Source of the DNA: Leptasterias polaris
Lineage: Eukaryota > Echinodermata > Asteroidea > Forcipulatida > Asteriidae
Length of the DNA stretch: 64,000 nt
NCBI GenBank assembly: GCA_037783415.1
Contig: JAZGTN010000028.1
Span: 372,001-436,000 of the forward strand
Direction: 5' to 3'
Part shown: positions 47,641 to 59,600 of the stretch, one piece after another
Numbering within the stretch: the first letter of the stretch is position 1
Layout: each line of letters opens with the position of its first letter
The notes under the pieces: generated by a model
What the model saw: only the letters and a program-made list of their open reading frames with translations
What the model was told of the DNA's origin: nothing
The model's database searches: none
Made by a program: the position numbers and the translations under genes

Positions 47641-50600
47641 ATGGCAACGTGGAGCGGCTTTGGTTCGCTAACAGGGTACAGCCCTCAAAATACACAATTA
47701 AGAGAGGCTTGTTTCAACCATTTCGACGGGGACAGGTAAGTGTCAACAGGTGGCTTAGTTGCAAACCATCTCTTTAGAGGGTAAACCATATTGACAGTGA
47801 GGCGGAAAACTCACTCACGTCCATCGATCTCTTTGTTTTATACGAACGAGGTTGAGAAGGTTCAAGTACAAGTTGCTTCTAAATAGAGAGGGAATGGAAA
47901 TCCAATTCTCTCAAACTGCTGACAGACACTTGGTTAGTTTGCCAGGATAAAGAGGTGTGATGATGGGGCACACTGCCTTCAGATCCTCAACATTATCTTG
48001 CTTGGAATTACTCCTTCCTTTTGTTCATGCACTAAAACAACAGGAATTTGCCTCTGGAAATGCAACCAGCGGAACATACGGTCCGCCATTTTGTGGAGTA
48101 AAAAATTGGGTTATACAAATTAGTGGATAATGTTTTGTCGTGAAATGACAAAAAACCACCACAATTTCAAGGGATACTTGTGCCAATAATACTCTACTTT
48201 TAAAATATCTTTCCAACCATTTATTTTGTAACAAACGCTTTTTTAAAGCCCAAAGCGCTAAATCCGAAGGCAATGTGAATATAACATTATGACACAACAA
48301 TCAAAGTAACATTGTTCTCTAGCCGTTTTTGAGTTGGCAGCTTTTATACAACAAACGGTGTTCATCTTGATAACAACCATCAACACACATACATGTACAT
48401 GCAGGCATGTACATGCAGGCTTTTGTTATTATGTTATGAACGCAAAGTCCAAAGGACAGTATCGTTGTAATATTGTTATTCACAATGTAAATAATTAACC
48501 AGCGCTCGAGTTTGTGATCTCGTTCCGTGCCTTGGTTTTGTGAACAATATGGCCGGCGTACTATCGCATTTCTCTTATAAACGCGGATAACCGGTATAAT
48601 GGACCGGTATCACGTCTCAAGTCTCGCGAGTTTTCGAGCGATTTTGTTTTCTTCACGCGACTTAACTATCGCCGCCGGCCAAGAATAAGACTGTAAGGCT
48701 AACCTTCCTTCATGATCAGGCACACAAATTAGCACTGATTGTCCCAGTACGTAACAGAGGATCGTATGCAATTACATGGTTCCTGACAAAAACTGTCAAA
48801 CCTACATTATCTGTCGCTAGAATTACCCCCATGCAGTGCGTTCCCATTCCTATGCAGAATTACCCTTCCTAATAATTGACTTACGAATGGCAGGTAGGAA
48901 AACCGACCAAACTCATGCTCAGTTTTCTTGAAGCACAGTTTGCACATTAATCCGCTCTTTTATCCGTAACTTTCGCTAACGTCTCAGTTCCGGGTACGCA
49001 ATGCTCATAGTAGCATCATATTGTCGGCAAATGATAGCATTACCTATGTTAGATTTACCAGCGAAGTATGGTGGTTGTTTATACTGAGCAACGAACGTTT
49101 TTCAACAAAGTTTAATTTATTTTCCAGGTAGACCTATATGTAAACCAACGGGGCACCATGTAGTTGCAATCATTTGAATAAGCTAATGGCTTAATTTTTA
49201 TTTATTTTTTCTCTTCTAATTACACGTATTTAATCTGTGATTCTGACTCCAGGCGCTAATACTGAGGCGCAAACGTTTACTCCTTATAGCAATGCAACTG
49301 TGTAAAGGTCTACGGACGAACACAATGGGGTCAAGAAAGTTAACCCTGACCTTATTCTCAACCTTAACTCTTTGCCAGAGAAAAAAGTAACTACGTTTCC
49401 AAAGTTTCCCTCAAGATACCCAAATGAAAAAACAGCAACCGACTTTGAGAGTTATTTTTCACCCATTGTTTTCTTTGCAAAACACTTCGGACTGATCGTC
49501 TCCCGTGTTTGCATTCGTTCCAGGGATGGTGCCCTCAACGAGGATGAATTTCACAACCTCTGCTGTGATCTCTTCACGATTGATGGGAACGATCACGTCG
49601 TGTCCAAGTCGGAATCAATGGCTATGATGAAAGTGTTGGGCGGGAAAGAGGTAAGTTGTGTTTTTGTTGCTTCAGTGGATATTATTAGTGTAGGCCTACA
49701 TTGGACAAAATACGGAAAAGTAGGTCTATTGACATACAGCAAAATAAGACTCGCCCACCCTAGGCCTAATTACTATTATCACTTTGTTTCTCTTTTAGCA
49801 AAAAAAAAAAAAAATAAAAATAAAAAGATAATAGGCCTATACTCAGTAAAATGAAAAAAAAATTGCCAAGTGAAATGAAAAATATGATGTAGAGATCGCT
49901 ATACTGAGGAGGAAACTTATAAATGATTTTCCTATAACCAATCAGTCTGCCAAAAACAAGATTATTTCCAAACAGTTAACTCAGACAAGCATTATCCAAG
50001 AACAATTCAAAGATTAACAATTACAGATCCTTTGCTCAACTTACCGGACCTCTTTCGCAATTCCTACTTTATTTTATACCATGCGTACTGCAGGTATCGG
50101 AATATTCTCAAAATATAACATACAATAAAAAAATTAATACTTTTTTAACCATCAATTTTCGAATGTTACATCCACCTCCGAAACTGACTTATCCCCGATT
50201 TAAAAATTCTCCAGATCCTTGAATTTAATATTGTTGCAAAAGTATTCCCCCGTGACCAATCTTACATTGTCAAAACATGGATTCATTTGTATTTTAGTTT
50301 AACGGGCATATCAACCGGGAAGGATTTGACCCTTGCTGGAGGCTCTGGCTTAATCAGGTACGTCGTTGTTTTCCTTACTTTATACTATCACTAGTATGCT
50401 GTTGGCAAAAACAAAAGAGGGGCAATATGAGGTACCCGATTGCAGGTGTTTACACACTTGGGTGACGATGAGAGCAGTCAAGCTATTGAGGATAGTCGAG
50501 GCGTTTGGAATTCACCTACGCCTGATTTTGTGAAAAGAACTTTCAAATTTATAGCCGATGCTTGGTAACCAAATTCTACATGAATCTCCAACCCAAAGGT

Positions 50601-53600
50601 TTTGGGCTTTAGTCGTCCAGATGACTGGATTGTATTTTGCTTTCAGATCTTGACACCGAAGGCCGCTTTGATCGTTGTAGACGTCCAAAATGACTTCATT
50701 GACGGTTCACTTGCACTTCGGAACTGTCCAGCTAGTCAAGAGGGTGCCGACGTTGTACCGGTTATTAACCAGTTAATAAACTATATTATAACCCCAGTTA
50801 AAATAATTGACCTTTGATCTGGCTTTCAGGGTTCAGGCCAACATTTTGTTCTGAGAGACTCGTCTGAGGATCAAAATGACAAGGAGTTTTAGCTTTAAAA
50901 AGAAACCTGGTTCGGATACCAAATCATTATGAGCAAGAGCAGGCCCGTAACCAGGAATTATTTTTTGGGGGGACGAATAAAGTTACGATAGGGACTTTTT
51001 TTTCTCTTTGGGGGGGGGGGGGGTGTACTTTTTTTTTGAGGGGGGCGGATTTATTATTTTTTTTTGGGGGGCGGACTTTTTTTCATTTTTTTATTATTTT
51101 GGGCGGTTTTTGGGGGGGGTGGACTTTTTTTTGGATTTTTTAGATTTTGGGGTGTTTTTTTTGGTTTTATTTTAGGGGGCGGACTTATTTTTTTTGGGGG
51201 GGGGGCGTCCGCCCCGCCCCCCTCCTGGTTACGCGCCTGAGCAAGACAAATAAAAATGGGTCATGCTGGCCCGGGAATCAGACTCAGTGCCCAGATTTGG
51301 GTCGATCCTGACCATGGCGATTTCGAGTATGTTTGCAGCTAAAACTGAACTGACGAGATATTTTCGTATAACAATGGGAAGAGCATAAATAATTGTGGAG
51401 AAACATCTTTATATAGTCATAACATCGGTCAGTGTGGCAACAATAACTAATTATGGATACCTTTTATTTAATAATAATCTTAGTGTTATTTGTTAACACA
51501 GGCTGCTGGACTCTGTCCAGTTTGACGTTGTGGTGTACACGAAAGACCTTCACCCTCCCAATCACATGTCCTTCTATGATAATCTGCATCTGAGGAGACT
51601 CCACCCATCTAGCAAGGTATGACCAATAACAACAAGGTTGTAATGACGTCATGATAATTATGCACATACGTCAAGTTATATTGATGAAAACAATTGTTAG
51701 GCTGATTTTGACTATTCTGTCCACCGGGACGGTCTTTAGCCATGGACGCCAGACGGATTAATAGAAATATATTCTTAAAAACCAATTGTTAAAATCAACA
51801 CTTTAAAGAGGGCGGTGAGTGATAACTCCTTGTAAAGTTAAATTCATCTGATTAAAAGGAGTTACAACCTTTTAGTTTGTTAGATTTAACTTTGACAATG
51901 TTAATTTAACTTTGTCATATTGTTAAATATAACGTTTTATAGAGTTGTCACTGACCGCACTCTTTGAAGTGTGAATTCAACACTATAATTTTAAGAGTGT
52001 AGTTGTGCTCATCAAAACGTCCTCGACGGGTATTGTTTTGTTACATATTATTAGGCCCATCAGTTAGAATTGTATTTGTTTATTTACTTGCTTATAATAT
52101 AATGTTTTTGTAGTACAGTATTGCGTCTTCCCATTAATCAAAATGCTTTCTTCCCTTCGAAGGTAAAAGCTGAAGACGCCTGCATGTTTGACACAGTTGT
52201 ATTTGATAGAATGCCGTTAGTCGATCAGACTTTGTGGCCCGTGCATTGCATTGAGGGCACTTACGGAGCGGAGTTTCATCCTGATCTGAAAGTAAGGAAT
52301 TTATTTCTAGTATTAAACATCATTTATAAAAATATAATACAAACATAAATACAAACTAATTAAATAAACTAATAAAACCACTGGCCGTAACGCCGAAAGA
52401 TCATATCCGTCAACGTTGTCGTTCAGCGGCCATAGCCATCACGAAAGCACTTCATTCGGACGCGGCCTATACAGTGTGACAGGTAGTTTAATCTTTCAAA
52501 AAATATCATTTCAGATAGTCGACAACCACATCATAGCCCCAAAGGGAACTGACCCCGAAATTGAAAGCTACTCTGTCCTCATGGATAACACAAAACAAGT
52601 CAACAAGGCACTTGTTGCCGAATTGAGGCAGAGAGCGATCACTGACATTTACGTCTGTGGTCTGACCTTCGACCTCTGCGCAGGCAGCACGGCGATGGAT
52701 GCCCAAAGTTTCGGGTACCGGACTATGGTACTCGAGGACGCCACGAGGGGCGTATGCCACGAGAAGACGAGAGCTATGAAACAGGGATTGCTCAATGCTG
52801 GGTGTTTGGTTGGCAAAGTTTCAGAGGTTAGTGTGTAGAAAAGCCGTGTCCGAATTGGCGGCTAATATTAATAAAGCTCCCCCTAATGCCGAGTCGCAGC
52901 GTCATTATGCGTTAACGTATTGGACGACCTTAGCAACAAACGGAGCCGTAGCCGCCATTTCGGACACGCGTACTTAACCTTCAATCAACTCTACAGAGCT
53001 TCACGAGTGCCATGCTATACTTACAAAGATTACGAGACAGCGCAAAGTACTGAGTCGAGATTCATTTCATTGACTGGATTTTCGGTAAGTGGGTGGCACT
53101 TGTTTAGCTCCGTAGAACTCTGCTTTAACATTGGTTATAACCGTAACAGTCTTGTCCACTTTCCATCTTTAGGCCGTACGGTGTAAACGAAAAGATGCCT
53201 GGAAAATGATTTCCGTTCCGACCCCCGTGGGTCTACTTTTTGAAGGTATATTTTGTGAGTTGTAGACATACTAAACACTATACTAAAAGTTCTCCAAAAA
53301 ATATCCAGTCAAATTTGCAAAAACATGCAAAGTTTGCTTAAAACGTTGTTGGGCGCAATCTGTGAAAATGCGCGCGCGCAATGTGCGAACTGAAGTCTTC
53401 CGACACACACAAATCAAATTGCGCGGCTGAGACACGGTATTGACCATGGGCAGCGCGCCGTATCGATTCCCCTCGTTGGTGTGTGGGCCGTAAATATAGG
53501 CCTAGGGCCTATATCCTTTATTAAAAAAAAAAAATAAAAAAAAAAAAATTGCGTCGCGTCCAACCATCAATTGTGTGGTTTAGGCCATGTTTAAAACTGT

Positions 53601-56600
53601 AGGCCTATTTCTCAAAAACTAGACTATCGTGTTTTTTTAACATCACTGAATGGTTAGCCATCAAAGTTTTGTGCCAAGAATAAAGAGCTTAGTTTAAAAA
53701 AATTTATAGGCTAGTCATTGAACAACAAGGAGGGAATGATGAGTCGCTCCAATTATTGTCAACAAAATTAAGGAACTGACAATTTTTTGTCTTATTCTTT
53801 TGACCTTTGATTTCTAATTAATAGGATACTTTTCCCCTAAAACACCTATCACTGTTATTGCAAAAAAAAATATCATAAGGCCTAAGGTAAACTATAACAA
53901 ATTAAAATTTAAAAAAAAATTAAAAAGGGGAAAATGACCATTGTCTCCCACTGAAAACAACATACATAGGATGGTTTTCAACGCTTTTCTGATCATGTCT
54001 CTCGCCGGAACACTCGCTAATTCGTTAAAGATTAATGGGCAGGAAAGTGCCTATAGGCACACCGTTTCCTTTTTTCTCATGATCCTTCCTCCTTTCCGCC
54101 CCCCTCCCACACACACCCCTTTCTTGTGGATTTTCCCTTACCAGGCCCGTAACTATAGGGGGTGAGCCGCTCATAGTATAATTTTCTTTGTTCATCCCAA
54201 AATCATTTAAAATTTACCCAGTCAAATTCCCTTGTGGTGAATTCAATATCTGGCTGCGGCTTACTTGGATGTGATCCCTGGCTACACTTTTTGAATAGCT
54301 TCTGACTGGTAACCCCCAACAAGGATAATTATTGACAAAAATAGGGAGACGGCCAACATAGGTCTAGATAGCTCAGTTGGTAGAGCGCCTGTACGTTAAT
54401 CCGGAGGTCGTTGGTTCAAATTCCACTCTAGCTAGTACATTTGTTTTGTTCAACCCAAACTCGTTTAAAATTTACCCAGTCAGTTTCCCTTATGTTTTAT
54501 CATTTGATAAAAAAATTAATAAATAAATAAAAAAGCATCAATAAAAAGGCATAAATAAATAATTTAAAAACCCACCAAGATCAAAAAAGGAAGAAAAGTC
54601 CACACAAAATGTAAAAAAATGGTGCCCTCAAAAAACCCAAACAAAAACTAACAAATTTACAAAATTGGCTGGAATTGGGCCTTCCATGGGCCTTCATTAT
54701 CAAAAAAAAGTAAAAATCCAGCGCCCCCACCCACTCCCTCGTCACTGAGCGACGGGCGCCGCTAAACGTGCCGATGTCCTTTTCTTTCATATTCGACCCC
54801 CCTAAAAAAATAAATAAAAATAAAATAAATAAAATATTAATAATAAATAAAGATAACAATAAAATAAAATAGATAAATAAAAAAAATCAAAAAATCGCCC
54901 CCCCCCCCAAAAAGGGTTAGAAGAATAATTCCTTTTACAGGCCTGCCCCTAACAATTGTTTTTGTATCCCCCACCCTCTTTAGAACTGTATAATATAGGC
55001 CCTATGATGACGCCTCATTTCTTCAAGCTTGCCTTAATACATGATTCTCACTCTCGACACGGGGAGAAGCTACATTTTTAATAATTTACAAACATTTATT
55101 ATTTATTTAACATTTATTTACATTGAACATTTTAACTGCGTTACGGTCCTATTTTCTTTGCATGTCCTTGTTCTCTAATAAAAATTAGCGCATGAGGTCC
55201 TTAGGCCTATGCACTGTATGCTGTATAGGCCTATATCGAGTACGGGGCCTACTATCAAAAGATGCTGTGTTTTTCGTGATCTCACACACATGATCTCATC
55301 TCACATCTCACATGACGACGCGCTTGAACACGGCCTCATGCATAATTTTACTCTTCCCTGAAAATATATTGTGCTTTCTCAGTTTTGATAGATTTTAGGT
55401 GAACAAAACACTTCGGATTTATCACGGAGTCTTTCTCACCCGAGCGAGGCATGGGCGCCGCCATGTTTGTTTGGGGATGTCACATGACGTGTGACCTAGG
55501 ATGTGATTGGCGAATTTAGATCACATGGTGTCTGTGCGCAGGTATTTCAAATAAAATGTAACGAGCCGACGTATCACAACCGTAAACAGTGTTCGATCGC
55601 TGTCGATTATCTAGTGCAATGTTTGGTCGATAATTTCTCAAATTTGACTGGCGTTTTTGTGGAGAACTTTCGGAATCGTAATCTCCAGCAATTACTCTGT
55701 TAAAATTGTAGAGTTATCTTAGACCCACAGGGGTCGGAACGGGACGACAAGATACAGTTTACCCCGTATGGCCTACTTTGTTTGGAAGTAAAAATACAAA
55801 CATTTTTAATACTTTTATCATGGGCGTCGATCGCTACTGAAAAGTAGGGGGGACGGGCGAGCAAGTCTTGAAAAAATACATCGTACATTGCACTCCACAC
55901 CATTACTTGTACATTTAATTTCTGTGTTACACTTGTTCCCTATTTTTTGTTTGCCCAGGAGGCGAGTTACAGGGGGTGATAATTTAACAATAAAATCATC
56001 CGAAATGGGGTTTGGGCCTGGGTTTCCCTTATGTAAAACCGAGATTCTACCAAATACAAACATCATATTCACAATCCTTTTTAATTGTAACAATAGCGAC
56101 AATTTATTCAGTAAAATTGAGAGAGTTTTTGATGTTTTTGTTTCTTCTTTCGTTTTTCTTTTATTTTAATTTATACCTTGTTTTTAGAATAAAAAGTAAT
56201 AACACTGAACAAACTGCTCCTATTTATTTTAATGGATTTTACTACATTTTGTGCGTTGTTGGATTGTAACAAAATGTAACACATTTGCATTTGCACGCAC
56301 ACACAGACTTCCTTTGTGGAGGGATCGTGTACCGTACATTAGTATACGGAAGCCGGATAGTGCCAGGAAATAAGAAGTGAAATATTTTTTCATGAGCGCG
56401 ATAATATTTTTTTTGTACCATTTATCTGGCGGCCGCCACTTATTATCCGGCGGCCGCCACTTAATTATCCGGCGGCCGCCACTTATTATCCGGCGGCCGC
56501 CACTTAATTAAGTGGCGGCCGCCACTTATTATCCGGCGGCCGCCACTTAATTATCCGGCGGCCGCCACTTATTATCCGGCGGCCGCCACTTAATTAAGTG

Positions 56601-59600
56601 GCGGCCGCCACTTATTATCCGGCGGCCGCCACTTAATTAAGTGGCGGCCGCCACTTATTATCTGGCGGCCGCCACATAATTATCTGGCGGCCGCCACATA
56701 ATTATCTGGCGGCCGCCACATAATAATCTGTACCACACGTTCTTTATTTTGCGGATTTTAAGAGGACGGGTCATAGGATTCAGGGGGGGGGGGGGGGGGG
56801 GGGTTAAGAGGACATGTTGGGTGCGTTCGATTAGCTTCCCCGGGTCGACCCCGGTCTGCTCATCCGGGTGAGCCCCTAACCATGAGCTAATCGAACGCCA
56901 ACTTCCCCCAGCATTCACACCAATGCATCTTGGGACAGCCGACCGGAACTACTTCCATTTTGTAAAGAGGAAAGCTCATAGGTTCCGGGGGGGGGGGGGG
57001 GGGGTTAGAGGACAGGTCGTAGGATCATGGGGGGGGGGGGGGTTAAGAGGTAAAGTCATAGGATCATGGGGGGTGGGGTAAGAGGCGTGTCATAGGAATG
57101 GGAGGTTAAGAGGACAGGTCATAGGATCCAGGGGGTAAGATGACATGTCATAGGATCAGGGGGGGGGGGGTGGGTAAGATCCATAGAGACACCAAAGTCA
57201 TGTCCTCTCACCCCTCCCCCCCCAATTATGATCCTATGACATGCCCTCTTACCCTTAACCCCCCCCCCCCCCCCCATGATCCTACGACCTGTCCTCTAAC
57301 CCCCCCCCCCCCCCCGGAACCTATGAGCTTTCCTCTTTACTCCCCTGGTTCCTATAATGGGTGCGTTCGATTAGCTTCCCCGGGTCGACCCAGGTCTTCC
57401 CCAGGTGCGTTCGAATAGCTTTGACGTCATTCGCGGGGCTCACCCGGGTCAGCCCCAAGTGCCCTGCTTGTGGAGCGGGTCACTTGGGGCTGCCCCTGGT
57501 TCATGACGTCACGGCGAAAAACTTTCTCAATGGCCACCATTTTGTTTGTAATTCAGCGGGACATTTTAGGAAGTTTGACACACTAGCATTTTCGCCATTA
57601 CAACAGCGTTTTTGTGAGCAATAAGTATTTTTTATTCGAAGCCGGGTGTATCACTGTGGGGTTGTACAAATTGTTTAATGTTGCAGTTTTACCTTGAGAA
57701 TAGTTATTTTACGAGTTTTCGTGAATCCACGGAAAGTATCGGACATACGGCACAAAATGGAAGTAGTTCCGGTCGGCTGTCCCAAGATGCATTGGTGTGA
57801 ATGCTGGGGGAAGTTGGCGTTCGATTAGCTCATGGTTAGGGGCTCACCCGGATGAGCAGACCGGGGATGAGCAGACCGGGGTCGACCCGGGGAAGCTAAT
57901 CGAACGCACCCAACATGTCCTCTTAACCCCCCCCCCCCCCCTGAATCCTATGACCCGTCCTCTTAAAATCCGCAAAATAAAGAACGTGTGGTACAGATTA
58001 TTATGTGGCGGCCGCCAGATAATTATGTGGCGGCCGCCAGATAATTAGGTGGCGGCCGCCGGATAATAAGTGGCGGCCGCCAGATAATAAGTGGCGGCCG
58101 CCACTTAATTAAGTGGCGGCCGCCGGATAATAAGTGGCGGTCGCCACTTAATTAAGTGGCGGCCGCCGGATAATAAGTGGCGGCCGCCACTTAATTAAGT
58201 GGCGGCCGCCGGATAATAAGTGGCGGCCGCCAGATAAATGGTACAAAAAAAATATTATCGCGCTCATGAAAAAATATTTCACTTCTTATTTCCTGGCACT
58301 ATCCTATGGTGTTCCATATGTGCCACTCCTTTCCGTCGCCTTTTCAATTTTTTCCGTCGCCTTTTCAATTTTTTCCGTCGCCTTTTCAATTTTTTCCGTC
58401 GCCTTTTCAATTTTGGTCCGTCGCCTTTTCAATTTTTGTCCGTCGCCTTTTCAATTTTTGTCCGTCGCCTTTTCAATTTTGGTCCGTCGCCTTTTCAATT
58501 TTGGTCCGTCGCCTTTTCAATTTTGGTCCGTCGCCTTTTCAATTTTGGTCCGTCGCCTTTTCAATTTTGTCCGTCGCCTTTTCAATTTTTCCATCGTGGG
58601 TCCACGTGACTACCAGGTGATTATCACATGACTCCAAAGGAAATTCGACCTTTGGGAGGCATACTGTTGCCAAAATGTTTACGTTGCTTCATCCACAGTC
58701 GAGACCAGATAGCTATGGTGCGCCGTTTGTTAATTAATTGTTTAGCGTATTTTTGACGTGTTTTTACCATGGTTTGTAATAATTAGATGTAAACCATAAA
58801 AAGTGCTGTCAATTTATTTTGTGGTTTACATACAATCAAAGCTTATAAATTATGGTTTATAAACCATGAAAATTGAAGCTTCATAAAACATGGTTTATAA
58901 ACCATGAAAAATTAAGCACAAAACATGTAAACATGGTTTACAAATCATGATTCATGGTTTATAAACCATAAAAAACGTGTGTTCACAAATCATGGTTTAT
59001 AAACCATGATTTGTAGACCATGTTTTGATGCTTAAATTTGTATGGTTTATAAACCATGTTTTGAAGGCGCTTAAATTTTCATGGTTTATAAACCATGTTT
59101 TATGATGATTCAATGTTCATGGTTTATAAACCATGGTTTATAAACCATGTTTTATGATGATTCAATTTTCATGGTTTATAAACCAAAATTGAAAAGGCGA
59201 CGGAAAAAATTGAAAAGGCGACGGAAAAAATTGAAAAGGCGACGGAAAAGAGTGGCACATATGGAACACCATAGTGTGTAACTATCACTGCATTGCTTGC
59301 GCTGCAACTGTCACGACTGTGTACAACAACTGAACAGGAAACAAACTTTATTTAGTTAAAAACTAACCTTCAAGACATCTACAAACCACTGGTCAACCTC
59401 ACGTTTTTGAGAGAGACGCCAAGGTCACAGCTCGCCACCGTTTGCCATTGTGGAAAATCGGATCGTTTCTATGCCTGGTTGTACGACGTATCACAGGAGG
59501 AACTGTGAATCAAAGGGTTAAATAAATTCACCATTTGTTGGATAAGACCGAAAATGGTTAAACATTTTAACCAGCATGGATAAAATCATCGCCCCAAAAG

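Noticed and set aside
54362..54436. Functional tRNA gene with GTT at the anticodon position
   Set aside because: The anticodon stem is mismatched and the same sequence with further changes occurs at 28590-28660 followed by the same tail, so it is a SINE head.
58238..58631. Three overlapping frames with RRLFNF-like repeats
   Set aside because: All three plus-strand frames are open through the same tandem array in foldback element 2; none is coding.
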